Part shown: in pieces, positions 29,506-40,167 of the stretch
Numbering within the stretch: position 1 is the stretch's first letter
Layout: each line of letters begins with the position of its first letter
Assembly (NCBI RefSeq): GCF_023634655.1
Contig: NZ_JAMKMS010000001.1
Coordinates: forward strand, 466,474 to 530,473
Direction of reading: 5' to 3'
From: Vibrio methylphosphonaticus
GTDB lineage: Bacteria; Pseudomonadota; Gammaproteobacteria; Enterobacterales; Vibrionaceae
DNA length: 64,000 bases
Notes under the pieces: model-generated
What the model was told of the DNA's origin: nothing
The model's database searches: none
Seen by the model: the letters and a program-made list of their open reading frames with translations, nothing else
Made by a program: the position numbers and the translations under genes

Positions 29506-30231
29506 ATGGCGCTACTTAAAGCAACTCACTTAGCAAAAAGCTATAAAAATCGAAAAGTCGTTTCTGATGTGAGTCTCTCCGTAGAATCAGGTCAGATTGT
29601 CGGCTTACTAGGACCTAACGGTGCGGGTAAGACCACGTCTTTCTACATGATCGTTGGGCTAGTACCACGAGACGAAGGTTCTATCACTATCGATGGCGAA
29701 GACATCAGTATCTTACCGATGCACAGCCGCGCAAAAATGGGGATTGGCTATTTACCGCAAGAAGCGTCCATTTTCAGAAAACTGAGCGTTGAGAATAACA
29801 TTTTAGCGGTACTTGAGACCCGTAACGAATTGACGCAAGAAGAGCGACAGGATCGCCTAGAAGACTTGCTCGAAGAGTTTAGCATCCAGCATATTCGTAA
29901 AAGTGCTGGTATGGCATTGTCGGGTGGTGAACGCCGCCGTGTCGAAATTGCTCGAGCACTAGCCGCCAACCCACAATTTATTTTGCTCGATGAACCCTTT
30001 GCTGGGGTTGACCCCATATCAGTGATTGATATAAAAAAGATCATAGAACATTTAAGAGACCGAGGCCTGGGCGTGTTAATCACTGACCATAACGTTCGTG
30101 AAACACTGGATGTTTGTGAAAAAGCTTACATCGTTAGCCAAGGCCACCTAATCGCTGAAGGGACACCGGAAGATGTTCTCAATAATGAACATGTAAAACA
30201 GGTTTATCTCGGAGAACAATTCCGACTATGA
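29506..30231 (+). CDS. lptB: LPS export ABC ATPase LptB
   Basis: ATPase that powers LPS extraction with LptFG. The 241-residue protein has Walker [10 protein letters not shown] near 36-44, the signature [16 protein letters not shown] near 137, Walker [14 protein letters not shown] near 160, and the switch histidine in LITDHNVRE near 193. rpoN follows 45 bp later, the order found throughout gammaproteobacteria. Confidence 0.98.
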   Translation: MALLKATHLAKSYKNRKVVSDVSLSVESGQIVGLLGPNGAGKTTSFYMIVGLVPRDEGSITIDGEDISILPMHSRAKMGIGYLPQEASIFRKLSVENNILAVLETRNELTQEERQDRLEDLLEEFSIQHIRKSAGMALSGGERRRVEIARALAANPQFILLDEPFAGVDPISVIDIKKIIEHLRDRGLGVLITDHNVRETLDVCEKAYIVSQGHLIAEGTPEDVLNNEHVKQVYLGEQFRL

Positions 30232-30276
30232 TTTAATAGTCAGGTAGAACATTTACTAATAGGCCAACAAGACTGC

Positions 30277-31743
30277 ATGAAACCCTCATTACAACTCAAG
30301 CTAGGTCAACAGTTAGCAATGACACCACAACTGCAGCAAGCGATACGCTTATTGCAGTTGTCTACACTCGACCTTCAACAAGAGATTCAAGAAGCCTTGG
30401 ACTCAAACCCACTACTTGATGTTGAAGAGTCAGTAGAAGAAAGCAACGCTAGTGAAGAAAAGACGAACCTAGAAAAGAAAGAGGAAGCCAGTCTTGAGAC
30501 GACAAACGAGCCTGAACCTAAAGACAGCTCTGAGCTCATCGAGTCTTCTGAAATAACCAATGATTTAGAAATCGACACTACTTGGGACGATGTTTACAGC
30601 GCGAATACAGGCAACACAGGGATTAGCTTGGATGACGACTTACCGATCTACCAAGGCGAAACGACTCAATCACTGCAAGATTACCTTATTTGGCAGCTCG
30701 ACCTGACTCCATTTTCTGACACCGACCGAGCGATTGCACTCGCGGTGATCGATGCCATTGACAGCCAAGGCTACCTCACTCAATCGTGTGAAGAGTTGCT
30801 CGACAGTGTCGATATCGACGGCCTTGAACTTGACGAAGTAGAAGCAGTACGTAAACGTATTCAGCAATTCGACCCACTAGGCGTTGCGTCAGTGAATTTG
30901 CAAGACTGCCTTTTACTGCAACTTGCAACATTCCCTGAAGATACCCCATGGTTACATGAAGCCAGACTGATTTTGGCACATCATATTGACCAATTAGGCA
31001 ATCGTGATTACAAACTCGTCATCAAAGAGGCTAAGCTAAAAGAGACAGAGCTTAGAGAAGTCCTACAGCTTATTCAGCAACTCGACCCTCGTCCTGGTAG
31101 CAAAATCACTCCAGATGAAACTGAGTATGTGGTTCCCGACGTCTCTGTTTTTAAAGACCGTGGGAAGTGGATCGTACAAATAAACCCAGACAGTGTGCCC
31201 AGATTAAAGGTCAACCAACAATACGCGCAGCTCGGTACAGGGAATAGCCCTGATAGCCAATATATTCGCTCAAACCTGCAAGAAGCGAAGTGGTTAATCA
31301 AAAGCCTAGAGAGTCGAAATGAGACTCTGCTCAAAGTCGCAAAATGTATTGTTGAACATCAGCACGACTTCTTTGAGTATGGAGAAGAAGCGATGAAACC
31401 TATGGTATTAAATGACGTAGCATTAGCGGTTGATATGCACGAATCAACCATATCTAGGGTAACAACACAGAAATATATGCATACACCACGTGGTATTTTT
31501 GAACTGAAATATTTCTTTTCAAGCCATGTATCGACAGACAATGGTGGCGAGTGTTCCTCTACCGCCATTCGAGCCCTTATCAAGAAGCTTGTTGCTGGCG
31601 AAAATTCAGCCAAGCCATTGAGCGATAGTAAAATCGCAGCTCAGCTAGCTGACCAAGGCATCCAAGTTGCTAGACGGACCATAGCAAAGTATCGAGAGTC
31701 GTTAGGCATCGCCCCTTCAAGTCAGCGTAAACGCCTACTTTAA
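30277..31743 (+). CDS. rpoN: RNA polymerase sigma-54 factor
   Basis: Directs RNA polymerase to -24/-12 promoters; in vibrios it is needed for flagella and nitrogen genes and for LuxO-driven quorum-sensing sRNAs (family knowledge). The 488-residue protein has the Gln/Leu-rich region I ([18 protein letters not shown]), an acidic region II (about 48-110), the core-binding region, and a C-terminal domain with the RpoN box ([10 protein letters not shown] near 466-475). Full length. Confidence 0.98.
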   Translation: MKPSLQLKLGQQLAMTPQLQQAIRLLQLSTLDLQQEIQEALDSNPLLDVEESVEESNASEEKTNLEKKEEASLETTNEPEPKDSSELIESSEITNDLEIDTTWDDVYSANTGNTGISLDDDLPIYQGETTQSLQDYLIWQLDLTPFSDTDRAIALAVIDAIDSQGYLTQSCEELLDSVDIDGLELDEVEAVRKRIQQFDPLGVASVNLQDCLLLQLATFPEDTPWLHEARLILAHHIDQLGNRDYKLVIKEAKLKETELREVLQLIQQLDPRPGSKITPDETEYVVPDVSVFKDRGKWIVQINPDSVPRLKVNQQYAQLGTGNSPDSQYIRSNLQEAKWLIKSLESRNETLLKVAKCIVEHQHDFFEYGEEAMKPMVLNDVALAVDMHESTISRVTTQKYMHTPRGIFELKYFFSSHVSTDNGGECSSTAIRALIKKLVAGENSAKPLSDSKIAAQLADQGIQVARRTIAKYRESLGIAPSSQRKRLL

Positions 31744-31768
31744 GGCCCATAACCAAAAAGGAAAGTCT

Positions 31769-32056
31769 ATGCAAATTCAAATCCAAGGCCACCATGTTGA
31801 TCTTACTGAGTCAATGCAAGACTACGTTAATAGTAAATTTCAGAAACTAGAACGCTTTTTTGATCATATAAATACCATTCAAGTGATATTACGTGTTGAA
31901 AAATCAAATCAGATCGCTGAAGCTACGCTCCACATAAATCAAGCTGAAATTCATGCGACAGCTGAAGATGAGAGTATGTATGCCGCTATCGACTCTCTCG
32001 TTGACAAGCTTGTCCGACAATTGAATAAGCATAAAGAAAAAATAAGTAATCACTAA
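31769..32056 (+). CDS. hpf: Ribosome hibernation promoting factor HPF (short form)
   Basis: Small ribosome-binding protein (95 aa) that drives 70S dimers in stationary phase. It is a single HPF/RaiA domain (QIQGHHVDLTESMQDYV at the start; DESMYAAIDSLVDKLVRQL near residue 70). Short form without the dimerisation domain, as in E. coli. Follows rpoN by 25 bp, its standard place. Confidence 0.94.
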   Translation: MQIQIQGHHVDLTESMQDYVNSKFQKLERFFDHINTIQVILRVEKSNQIAEATLHINQAEIHATAEDESMYAAIDSLVDKLVRQLNKHKEKISNH

Positions 32057-32057
32057 C

Positions 32058-32504
32058 ATGCAAATAAGTGAAGTATTAACTCTGGACTGCACAAAAAGTG
32101 CAGTCCCTTGTACGAGTAAAAAACGCGCCCTCGAAATCATCAGTGAAATAGCTGCTGAACAAACAGGCCAGAACTCAACAGAATTGTTTGAATGCATGCT
32201 CAATCGCGAGAAGGTCGGCAGTACTGGCATCGGCAATGGTATTGCGATTCCTCACGCACGAATGCAAGATAGTGATAAAGCTGTCGCCATTTTGTTGCAG
32301 TGCCAAGAGCCCGTTGAGTTTGACTCAATAGATAATCGACCTGTTGACTTAATGTTTGCATTGCTGGTTCCTGATGCTCAATGTAAGGAGCACCTTAAGA
32401 CGCTGTCGTGTATGGCTGAGCGTTTAAACGACAAAGCAGTGCTCAAACAACTCCGTAAAGCCCAAAGCGATCAAGAGCTTTACGATATCATCGTTAGCCA
32501 CTAA
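32058..32504 (+). CDS. ptsN: Nitrogen PTS EIIA component PtsN
   Basis: Phosphoryl acceptor of the nitrogen PTS (PtsP-NPr-PtsN), which regulates potassium and nitrogen functions rather than sugar uptake. The 148-residue protein has the EIIA fold with the phosphorylated histidine at 66 in GIAIPHARM. One base after hpf. Confidence 0.96.
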   Translation: MQISEVLTLDCTKSAVPCTSKKRALEIISEIAAEQTGQNSTELFECMLNREKVGSTGIGNGIAIPHARMQDSDKAVAILLQCQEPVEFDSIDNRPVDLMFALLVPDAQCKEHLKTLSCMAERLNDKAVLKQLRKAQSDQELYDIIVSH

Positions 32505-32522
32505 CTATACAGAGTCAAAATT

Positions 32523-33380
32523 ATGCGATTGGTTGTTGTGAGTGGGCATTCTGGAGCAGGGAAAAGTGTCGCTCTTAGGGTACTAGAAGACTCAGGGTAT
32601 TACTGTGTGGATAACCTACCCGTCGATTTACTTAATCATTTTGTAAAGAGCACTCAAGACTCTCAACAAAATGTCGCAGTCAGCATCGATATTAGAAACC
32701 TACCGGAAAATCTAAATCAGCTCAGTGTAAAGCTTGATGAGTTAGGTAAACAACACGACGTAAAGGTGCTGTTTCTTGATGCTACGAAATCGGTCCTTCT
32801 TACTCGCTACAGCGAGACAAGACGAATTCACCCACTTTCTCAGCAAAAAGATAAACTTTCTCTCGAACAGGCCATTGATCTGGAGCGAAAACTACTAAAA
32901 CCAATCAAAGAGCAAGCAGACTACTTGATCGACTCCAGCGAGCGCTCTATTCACGACCTTAGTGAAACCATACGCATTGAACTGGAAGGCAAAGAGAAAA
33001 AAGAATTAGTAATGGTATTCCAATCATTTGGATTCAAATATGGAATGCCTAGTGATGCCGACTATGTGTTTGATGTGCGCTTTCTTCCCAACCCTCACTG
33101 GCAACCAGATCTAAGACCCCTCACTGGTCTTGACGCGCCAATTAAGTCATTTCTTGAATCACACCCAGAAGTCATTGAGCTGAAGTTACAGATCCAAAAT
33201 TTCATAGAACGATGGTTACCTATGCTAGAGAAAAACAACCGCAGCTACCTAACAGTAGCCATCGGCTGTACTGGAGGTAAACACCGCTCAGTTTACATCA
33301 CCCAGCAAATTGGCGAATACTTCTCCCAATGCGGACATCAGGTCCAAATACGACATGCGTCGCTAGAACATAATCAATAG
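32523..33380 (+). CDS. rapZ: RNase adapter protein RapZ
   Basis: RNA-binding adapter that presents sRNA GlmZ to RNase E and so tunes GlmS levels (E. coli knowledge). The 285-residue protein has Walker A GHSGAGKS at 8-15 and the C-terminal RNA-binding domain with [12 protein letters not shown] near 255. Located between ptsN and ptsO as in enterobacteria. Its effect on cell-wall sugar supply fits the envelope genes upstream. Confidence 0.96.
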   Translation: MRLVVVSGHSGAGKSVALRVLEDSGYYCVDNLPVDLLNHFVKSTQDSQQNVAVSIDIRNLPENLNQLSVKLDELGKQHDVKVLFLDATKSVLLTRYSETRRIHPLSQQKDKLSLEQAIDLERKLLKPIKEQADYLIDSSERSIHDLSETIRIELEGKEKKELVMVFQSFGFKYGMPSDADYVFDVRFLPNPHWQPDLRPLTGLDAPIKSFLESHPEVIELKLQIQNFIERWLPMLEKNNRSYLTVAIGCTGGKHRSVYITQQIGEYFSQCGHQVQIRHASLEHNQ

Positions 33381-33389
33381 GAACCCTTC

Positions 33390-33665
33390 ATGTCGACATC
33401 CCGAACCGTTTTGATTCAAAATCGTTTAGGTTTGCACGCTCGTGCAGCCGTCAAACTCGTCGAACTTGCACAAAGCTTTCATGCGACGGTTACCGTTTGT
33501 AATCACGAGCACAAAGAAGCGACAGCGGACAGCGTCATGGGGTTACTGATGCTAGAGTCAGCTCAAGGGGAGTTTATTACCATCAAAGCCGATGGAGAAC
33601 AGGAAGAGCAAGCTTTAAAGGCGGTTTGTGAACTGGTTGAACATCGTTTTGATGAAGATGAGTGA
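33390..33665 (+). CDS. ptsO: Phosphocarrier protein NPr
   Basis: HPr-like phosphocarrier of the nitrogen PTS. The 91-residue protein has the active-site histidine at 16 in RLGLHARAA and the serine-containing SVMGLLML segment near 47-54. It ends the rpoN cluster; a 114-bp gap then precedes mgtE. Confidence 0.96.
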   Translation: MSTSRTVLIQNRLGLHARAAVKLVELAQSFHATVTVCNHEHKEATADSVMGLLMLESAQGEFITIKADGEQEEQALKAVCELVEHRFDEDE

Positions 33666-33779
33666 GCAAATTCTTAGTGAGTAAAAATTTCATACCACCG
33701 TTCATACGTTGTTGTTAATTAACGTGTAGAATTAGACTAATATTCAGTAAATTAAAGCAGTTAAGTTCAAGGGGTAGCC

Positions 33780-35138
33780 ATGGCAGAGCAAATAGAATTC
33801 GACCAAGCTCACCAAACGCTCCAAGAAGTAAGTGAAGCGCTAGAAAATGGTCGCTTTGTTTACGTACGCAGACAGCTTCAGGACATGGAACCTGAAGACA
33901 TTGCCCACCTTCTCGAGGCTTCCCCTCGTAAAAGTCGCGACGTCCTTTGGCAACTCACCGATCCTGAAGACTACGGCGAGATTCTTGATGAATTAAATGA
34001 AGACGTCAAAGATAATCTTGTGTCCAAAATGGCACCGGAGAAGCTGGCTGAAGCAACAGAGGGCATGGACACCGATGATGTCGCCTATGTTTTACGAAGC
34101 CTACCTGATGACGTCTCCCGAGAAGTCCTTTCCCAAATGGACACGGCTGATAGACAGCGTGTAGAGACGGCCCTTTCCTACCCGGAAGACAGTGCCGGCG
34201 GCATCATGAATACCGACGTAATTACCATCCGTGGTGATGTCGATGTCGACGTTGTACTTCGCTATCTTCGCATGCGAGGCGAGCTCCCTGAGGCGACCGA
34301 TGCCCTCTATGTCATTGATGAAGAGAGTATGCTGATAGGACACCTCTCTCTGAGTACCATTTTGACTACTCAGCCTGACGTAAAAGTTATGGATGTCATG
34401 GATGATGCTGACGAGGCGATCCACGTGGAAACCAGTGACTCCGATGTTGCTTCCTTGTTTGAACGACGAGATTGGGTATCCGCGCCAGTCGTCGATAGTG
34501 ACCATCACCTTGTTGGTCGTATCACTATCGATGACGTGGTTGATATCATTCGAGAAGACGCCGAACACTCGATGATGAGCATGGCAGGCATGGATGATGA
34601 TGAAGATACCTTCGCACCTGTGGTTAAATCGGCAAGGCGTCGAAGCGTATGGCTTGGTGCCAACGTCTTAGCAGCACTTGCGGCAGCTTCAGTTTCGAAT
34701 ATGTTTGAAGCCACTTTAGAGCAAATGGCCGCTATCGCCGTGCTGATGACCATCGTCCCATCGATGGGCGGAGTGGCGGGTAACCAAACCGTCGCGTTAG
34801 TTATTCGAGGTCTTGCATTAGGTCACATTGGTGACAGTAACAAGCGAGAACTGTTACTTAAAGAAGCAGCAATTGGCTTTCTAAACGGTATACTCTGGGC
34901 ATTAATCATTGGTGGTATTGTCGTGGCGTGGAAAGGAAATTGGATGCTAGGAGGCATTATTTCAGCGGCCATGCTCACCAACTTACTGGTCGCGGGTATT
35001 GCTGGGGTAACCATCCCTATTTTCCTGAAGAAGCTAAATATTGATCCAGCACTTGCCGGGGGCATGGCATTAACGACGATTACCGATGTGATCGGCTTGT
35101 CTGTCTTCCTTGGCTTAGCGACAGTGCTTCTCACCTAA
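33780..35138 (+). CDS. mgtE: Magnesium transporter MgtE
   Basis: Mg2+ channel gated by cytoplasmic Mg2+. The 452-residue protein has the N-domain (HLLEASPRKSRDVLWQL), paired CBS domains (about 140-265) and five C-terminal membrane segments with the pore signature (PSMGGVAGNQTVALVIRG, near 330). AAGGGG lies 8 nt before the ATG. It has a separate upstream region after ptsO and ends before the shared terminator with rplS. Confidence 0.96.
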   Translation: MAEQIEFDQAHQTLQEVSEALENGRFVYVRRQLQDMEPEDIAHLLEASPRKSRDVLWQLTDPEDYGEILDELNEDVKDNLVSKMAPEKLAEATEGMDTDDVAYVLRSLPDDVSREVLSQMDTADRQRVETALSYPEDSAGGIMNTDVITIRGDVDVDVVLRYLRMRGELPEATDALYVIDEESMLIGHLSLSTILTTQPDVKVMDVMDDADEAIHVETSDSDVASLFERRDWVSAPVVDSDHHLVGRITIDDVVDIIREDAEHSMMSMAGMDDDEDTFAPVVKSARRRSVWLGANVLAALAAASVSNMFEATLEQMAAIAVLMTIVPSMGGVAGNQTVALVIRGLALGHIGDSNKRELLLKEAAIGFLNGILWALIIGGIVVAWKGNWMLGGIISAAMLTNLLVAGIAGVTIPIFLKKLNIDPALAGGMALTTITDVIGLSVFLGLATVLLT

Positions 35139-35237
35139 TTGCATTTTCAGTCCTATCTAGTGAGAAGCCCCTACTACTATCTTGATATTATGGCCTTCTC
35201 TCTCGATACAAAAGCCAAGACACAGATAACGTACAAT

Positions 35238-35268
35238 AAAAAAACGGAGCCCATTGGGCTCCGTTTTT
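35238..35268. terminator. Shared terminator of mgtE and rpsP operon
   Basis: AAAACGGAGCCC-ATT-GGGCTCCGTTTTT between convergent mgtE and rplS; strong in both directions. Confidence 0.92.
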
Positions 35269-35293
35269 ATTTGAGAACGCTAGTTTAATAGCA

Positions 35294-35647
35294 TTACTTC
35301 TTAGCAAGTTTCTCTTTAATACGAGCTGACTTACCAGAACGCTCACGTAGGTAGTACAACTTGGCACGACGTACTGCACCACGGCGTTTAACTTCGATGC
35401 TATCAACCATTGGAGAGTGAGTTTGGAACGTACGCTCAACACCTTCACCGTTCGAGATTTTACGAACTGTGAATGCAGAGTGAAGACCACGGTTACGAAT
35501 AGCGATTACAACGCCTTCGTATGCCTGTAGACGCTCACGGTCACCTTCTTTTACTTTAACCTGAACTACAACAGTGTCACCTGGTGCAAATTTAGGTAGG
35601 CCTGATTTCATTTGCTCTTCTTCAAGAGCCTTGATGATGTTACTCAT
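35294..35647 (-). CDS. rplS: 50S ribosomal protein L19
   Basis: Ribosomal protein at the 30S-50S interface. The 117 residues match bL19, with [20 protein letters not shown] and the basic tail [10 protein letters not shown]. Last gene of rpsP-rimM-trmD-rplS; codon use is typical of a highly expressed gene. Confidence 0.99.
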   Translation of the reverse strand: MSNIIKALEEEQMKSGLPKFAPGDTVVVQVKVKEGDRERLQAYEGVVIAIRNRGLHSAFTVRKISNGEGVERTFQTHSPMVDSIEVKRRGAVRRAKLYYLRERSGKSARIKEKLAKK

Positions 35648-35696
35648 GTTCTTAAATTCCTAGAATAAACTGATACTAAAATAAATAGGTTACTGC

Positions 35697-36446
35697 TTAC
35701 TTTTTATCTAAACGATACGCTTTGATAAATTCAGCCAGTAATTGTTCCTGTTCGTCAGTCAGAGCTAGGTTTTCCAGGAGCTCCGGTCTTCTTAGCCAAG
35801 TACGGCCCAACGACTGTTGTAGTCGCCAGCGACGAATGTCTTTGTGATTTCCAGACTTTAGTACACTTGGTATTTCCAGTCCATCCAACACATCAGGGCG
35901 CGTGTAATGCGGACAATCCAACAAACCATTTGCAAAAGAGTCCTCTTCTGCTGACGCAAAGTCACCCAATACCCCCGGAACAAACCGAGACACTGAGTCA
36001 ATCAACGTCATGGCTGGGATTTCCCCACCCGTCATCACAAAATCTCCAATTGACCATTCTTCGTCAACTTCAGTTTGGATGATGCGCTCATCTACCCCTT
36101 CATAGCGACCACATATCAACACTAGGTTGTCGTTCTTCGCTAATTCCTCTACCCCTTGCTGATCGAGTTTTCGACCTTGGGGAGACAGGTAAATCACTTT
36201 CGTCTTACCCGGTGATGCAGCTTTGGCAGTTTTAATGGCATCGCGCAAAGGCTGAACCATCATCAACATACCTGGACCACCACCGTAAGGTCTATCATCG
36301 ACAGTGCGATGCTTGTCATGAGTGAAATCTCGAGGATTCCAGGTCTCAATAGACAATAAACCTTTTTTAACCGCTTGACCTGTTACTCCGTAGTCAGTAA
36401 CGCTGCGGAACATGTCTGGAAACAGGCTAATTATGCCAACCCACAT
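35697..36446 (-). CDS. trmD: tRNA (guanine-37-N1)-methyltransferase
   Basis: Adds m1G37 to tRNAs reading CUN, CCN and CGG codons, keeping the reading frame. The 249-residue SPOUT enzyme has the AdoMet knot with [13 protein letters not shown] (near 110) and [14 protein letters not shown] (near 132). Between rimM and rplS in the conserved operon. Confidence 0.98.
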   Translation of the reverse strand: MWVGIISLFPDMFRSVTDYGVTGQAVKKGLLSIETWNPRDFTHDKHRTVDDRPYGGGPGMLMMVQPLRDAIKTAKAASPGKTKVIYLSPQGRKLDQQGVEELAKNDNLVLICGRYEGVDERIIQTEVDEEWSIGDFVMTGGEIPAMTLIDSVSRFVPGVLGDFASAEEDSFANGLLDCPHYTRPDVLDGLEIPSVLKSGNHKDIRRWRLQQSLGRTWLRRPELLENLALTDEQEQLLAEFIKAYRLDKK

Positions 36447-36481
36447 CTGTTCTCTCGCTCTATTGGTTACCAGCTACTGGA

Positions 36482-37036
36482 TTAGAATCCAGGATCCCAG
36501 TCAACTTCGATCCGTCGAGCTACGCGATCAACATTTTTGATCACTTGCTCTTCAAGGTACGGTACCAACCGTTCCTTTTGCCCGAAAGCATCTTTAAGAT
36601 TTGCTTTCACTACCAAAACATCATTTGAACCGGTTTCCAACATGTCAGTTACTTCACCTAAGTCGTAACCTTTTGTTGTAAACACTTTCATTCCAAACAA
36701 TTCACGCCAGTAGAATTCATCTTCTGACAGTTCAGGCAGCACCGCTGGGTCGATTGCGATTTCAAAGTTAGTCAGTAGGTGAGCTTCTTCTCGAATCTCT
36801 AAACCTTCTAGTTTACACACCATACCTTTGTTATGGCGCTTCCAACTTTCAACCTTAACCTCAACCCATTTGCCCTTCTGGTTAATATACCAAGGGCTGT
36901 AATCAAAAAGGTTTTCAGGATCGTCTGTATAGGAAAAAACTTTCAGCCATCCACGAATGCCATAAGTAGAACCTAATTTACCTACAACAATTCTTTCGCT
37001 TTGGTTACTCATCGTGTCTTTACCTTTCATCGACAT
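36482..37036 (-). CDS. rimM: Ribosome maturation factor RimM
   Basis: Helps assemble the head of the 30S subunit by binding S19. The 184-residue protein has an N-terminal RimM barrel ([17 protein letters not shown]) and a C-terminal PRC barrel ending [12 protein letters not shown] keep the ATG at 37036, the start used in V. cholerae RimM, though an internal ATG at 37012 is possible. It lies 20 bp after rpsP. Confidence 0.96.
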   Translation of the reverse strand: MSMKGKDTMSNQSERIVVGKLGSTYGIRGWLKVFSYTDDPENLFDYSPWYINQKGKWVEVKVESWKRHNKGMVCKLEGLEIREEAHLLTNFEIAIDPAVLPELSEDEFYWRELFGMKVFTTKGYDLGEVTDMLETGSNDVLVVKANLKDAFGQKERLVPYLEEQVIKNVDRVARRIEVDWDPGF

Positions 37037-37056
37037 ACTGCTTACTGAGCTAATAA

Positions 37057-37305
37057 TTAAGCCGCTTTTTGAGCGTCTTTAACTAGCTTAGCTACGCGGT
37101 CAGAAACTGTAGCGCCTTGGCTAACCCAGTGGTTAACGCGCTCTAGATCTAGACGTAGGCCTTCTTCTTGACCTTGAGCAGTTGGGTTAAAGAAACCTAC
37201 TTTCTCAATGAAACGACCAGTTGCAGCATTGCGGCTATCCGCTACTACGATTTGATAGAATGGACGCTTCTTCGCGCCGTGACGTGCCAAACGAATGGTT
37301 ACCAT
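37057..37305 (-). CDS. rpsP: 30S ribosomal protein S16
   Basis: Early-assembly 30S protein (82 aa) with the family start [20 protein letters not shown]. First gene of the rpsP-rimM-trmD-rplS operon. A promoter with TTGCAT and TAAAAT boxes lies about 95-120 bp upstream. Confidence 0.99.
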   Translation of the reverse strand: MVTIRLARHGAKKRPFYQIVVADSRNAATGRFIEKVGFFNPTAQGQEEGLRLDLERVNHWVSQGATVSDRVAKLVKDAQKAA

Positions 37306-37398
37306 ATCGTCCTCTTTGCTTTCTCAATAATAAAAATGACCTCAGAAGCGTTTCTCTTATGAAAAACCTGAGGTCTCGTGCCAAAATAAAGCCCCGGA

Positions 37399-37426
37399 AT
37401 TTTACTCTTATTCCGTTTCAATGCAA
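37399..37426 (-). promoter_or_regulatory. Likely rpsP operon promoter
   Basis: On the minus strand TTGCAT (37421-37426), 16-bp spacer, TAAAAT (37399-37404). It lies in the 413-bp gap between ffh and rpsP. The rest of that gap (37427-37615) shows nothing further. Confidence 0.5.
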
Positions 37427-37615
37427 GGTATTTAGCTATTTTTTCACCAGCACAATCGTGAGTTTAGCAATGTGATTGAGTTAACAGTTTGAAAAATAAG
37501 CTTGCTAATAAGTAATTACACCACTCTGCATTGATTAAATTTCAACCTCCACACCTGAATCAAGACCGATTCATGCGTCGTAACGGTTAATCGACAAAGA
37601 TTCAGTATAGAAGAG

Positions 37616-37648
37616 GAAAAAGGGTTACGGCCTATGCTCGTAACCCTA
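37616..37648 (-). terminator. Terminator of ffh
   Basis: Minus-strand AGGGTTACG-N9-CGTAACCCT followed by TTTTT, about 70 bp after the ffh stop codon. Confidence 0.85.
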
Positions 37649-37718
37649 TATATATGAAAAGTTGTGACTTTACTTAGCGTTCACCTAAACCCGTTCACTT
37701 CATCGCGAAGCAATGATT

Positions 37719-39095
37719 TTAGCGTCCGAATGGGTTACCACCGCCACCCATGCCGCCCATCATGCCTTGCATGTTACGCATCATGCCGCGCATGCCGCCT
37801 TTTTGCATTTTTTTCATCATCTTCTGCATCTGTGTAAACTGCTTTAGGAGACGGTTAACATCTTGAACTTGAGTACCAGAGCCTGCAGCGATACGCTTTT
37901 TACGCGAGCCTTTAATCAGCTCAGGGCGCTGACGCTCTTTCATCGTCATAGAGTTGATGATCGCTTCCATCTGCTTAAACATTTTATCATCAACTTTATC
38001 TTTCACATTGTCTGGGACGTTCGACATGCCTGGTAGCTTATCCATCATTCCCATCATGCCGCCCATATTTTGCATCTGACCCAGCTGCTCGCGGAAATCT
38101 TCAAGGTCAAAACCTTTCTTTTCCTTAAACTTCTTGGCCATTTTTTCGGCTTTATCGGTATCAACGTTGCGCTGTAAGTCTTCAATCAGCGACAGCACAT
38201 CGCCCATACCTAAGATACGTGAGGCCACACGATCAGGGTGGAAGGGTTCAAGCGCATCCGTCTTTTCACCAACACCCAAGAACTTAATCGGCTTACCGGT
38301 AATATGGCGAACCGATAATGCTGCACCACCACGTGCATCACCATCCACCTTGGTCAGAACAACACCAGTTAATGGCAGCATGTCACCAAACGCTTTTGCC
38401 GTATTGGCAGCATCTTGACCAGTCATCGCATCAACAACGAACAGCGTCTCGACAGGATCGATAGCCGCGTGAAGATCGCGAATCTCTTCCATCATTTCAT
38501 GGTCAACCGCTAAGCGACCCGCCGTATCGACAATCAGTACGTCGTAGAATTTTTTCTTCGCATGCTCGATCGCATTGTTGGCAATATCAATCGGCTTTTG
38601 ATCAGCAGATGAAGGGAAGAAATCAACGCCTACATCGCTAGCCAATGTCTCGAGTTGTTTGATCGCCGCCGGGCGATAAACATCGGCAGACACGACCAAC
38701 ACTTTCTTTTTCTCACGCTCATGGAGCATTTTTGAAAGTTTACCAACACTGGTCGTTTTACCGGCACCTTGTAGGCCCGCCATCAAAATAACGGCAGGTG
38801 GCTGCGCGGCAAGATCCAAAGCTTCATTCGATTCGCCCATCACGGACTCAAGCTCAGCTTGAACAATCTTAATGAACTCTTGACCAGGCGTCAGTGACTT
38901 CGACACTTCAACGCCAACGGCGCGCTCTTTAACGCCTTTGATGAACTCGCGAATGACAGGTAGTGCCACATCCGCTTCTAGAAGCGCCATACGAACTTCG
39001 CGCAACGTGTCTTTGATATTATCTTCGGTCAAGCGACCTTTACCGCTGATGTTCTTCAGCGTTTTGGATAGACGATCCGTTAAATTCTCAAACAT
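37719..39095 (-). CDS. ffh: Signal recognition particle protein Ffh
   Basis: Binds signal sequences and 4.5S RNA and delivers ribosomes to FtsY. The 458-residue protein has the N domain, a GTPase domain (GLQGAGKTT at 107-115, DTAGR near 190, TKVDGDARGG near 247) and a methionine-rich M domain. The tail is rich in Gly/Met (MMGGMGGGGNPFGR). It is divergent from ypjD. Confidence 0.98.
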   Translation of the reverse strand: MFENLTDRLSKTLKNISGKGRLTEDNIKDTLREVRMALLEADVALPVIREFIKGVKERAVGVEVSKSLTPGQEFIKIVQAELESVMGESNEALDLAAQPPAVILMAGLQGAGKTTSVGKLSKMLHEREKKKVLVVSADVYRPAAIKQLETLASDVGVDFFPSSADQKPIDIANNAIEHAKKKFYDVLIVDTAGRLAVDHEMMEEIRDLHAAIDPVETLFVVDAMTGQDAANTAKAFGDMLPLTGVVLTKVDGDARGGAALSVRHITGKPIKFLGVGEKTDALEPFHPDRVASRILGMGDVLSLIEDLQRNVDTDKAEKMAKKFKEKKGFDLEDFREQLGQMQNMGGMMGMMDKLPGMSNVPDNVKDKVDDKMFKQMEAIINSMTMKERQRPELIKGSRKKRIAAGSGTQVQDVNRLLKQFTQMQKMMKKMQKGGMRGMMRNMQGMMGGMGGGGNPFGR

Positions 39096-39230
39096 TATTT
39101 TCTCTTCGCTTAAAAATTGCGATCAATTATAGTGAGTATACCTTAGCCAGCGATCAGAGTCATACTTAACAAGATCAAATACTAATCAATACTTTTTACA
39201 TATGCCGTAGCTCATTGGGTCGATGCAGGG

Positions 39231-39236
39231 TATAAT
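39231..39236 (+). promoter_or_regulatory. -10 box of ypjD
   Basis: A perfect TATAAT 32 bp before the chosen ypjD ATG. No good -35 is seen at the usual spacing. It lies downstream of the longest-frame start (39223), which argues against that start. Confidence 0.45.
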
Positions 39237-39267
39237 TCAAGCTCTAAACCATAGATTTTTAGGCAAA

Positions 39268-40062
39268 ATGGACAGTTTAATCGCAACTTCTGCAGCCATT
39301 TTTTATGCGCTTGCTATCGCTACCATCATCCCAGGCTTGGTTCAACAAGTCGGGATCCGCACGAAAACTGTTCTTACCAGTGCTTCGCTAGCCCTGCTAT
39401 GTCATGCCTGGCTGCTAAGTGATCTTATCTTAAGTGGTTCTGGACAAAATCTTAGCATCCTAAATGTCGCCTCACTGATTGGTTTTATTATTTCACTCTT
39501 TATGAGTGCCGCTATGATGAAAACACGCATTTGGTTTTTACTGCCTGTCGTGTATAGCTTTGCCGCCATCAATTTATCCGTCGCAGCATTTGTACCAACC
39601 GCCTTTATTACCCATCTAGAGCATAACCCTAAACTATTACTCCATATCGCTTTAGCACTGTTTTCATATTCTACCTTATCAATTGGTGCGCTTTACGCCA
39701 TCCAACTTGCTTGGCTCGATCACAAACTAAAAAATAAGAAAGCACTGGGTATCAACCCAAACCTACCTCCATTAATGATGGTAGAAAGGCAGCTTTTCAA
39801 GATCATTTTAATTGGAACGATACTACTCAGTGCTACATTGGTCACAGGCTTTATCTTTGTCCAAGATATGTTTGCACAAGGTAAAGCTCATAAAGGCATC
39901 TTGTCATTCATGGCATGGATTATCTATTCAGTGCTCCTTTGGGGACATTACCGTAAAGGATGGCGCGGTAAAAAAGTGACTTGGTTTGCAATTGCTGGCG
40001 CAACGCTGCTAACCCTTGCGTACTTTGGCAGTCGTTTTGTCCAGGAAATCATTCTAAGCTAA
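39268..40062 (+). CDS. ypjD: CcsA/YpjD-family inner membrane protein
   Basis: Polytopic membrane protein (264 aa, about eight hydrophobic segments) of the cytochrome-c-assembly (CcmC/CcsA) superfamily. It has conserved histidines and aromatic residues, and the GHYRKGWRGKK loop near 230 recalls the family's SW..HYR(..)GWRG pattern. It lies upstream of corB and divergent from ffh, as ypjD does in E. coli. Role in cytochrome c assembly is not established for this subgroup. Start moved to 39268 because the -10 box overlaps the longer reading. Confidence 0.85.
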   Translation: MDSLIATSAAIFYALAIATIIPGLVQQVGIRTKTVLTSASLALLCHAWLLSDLILSGSGQNLSILNVASLIGFIISLFMSAAMMKTRIWFLLPVVYSFAAINLSVAAFVPTAFITHLEHNPKLLLHIALALFSYSTLSIGALYAIQLAWLDHKLKNKKALGINPNLPPLMMVERQLFKIILIGTILLSATLVTGFIFVQDMFAQGKAHKGILSFMAWIIYSVLLWGHYRKGWRGKKVTWFAIAGATLLTLAYFGSRFVQEIILS

Positions 40063-40167
40063 GCAGTTCTGACGCTTTGCTCACTGTTATTCAAAAGTAG
40101 CATTGACATCTTGCGTCTGATCGAACATTAATTGACCAATCACTTAACTCAAAGGAACGACGACGTT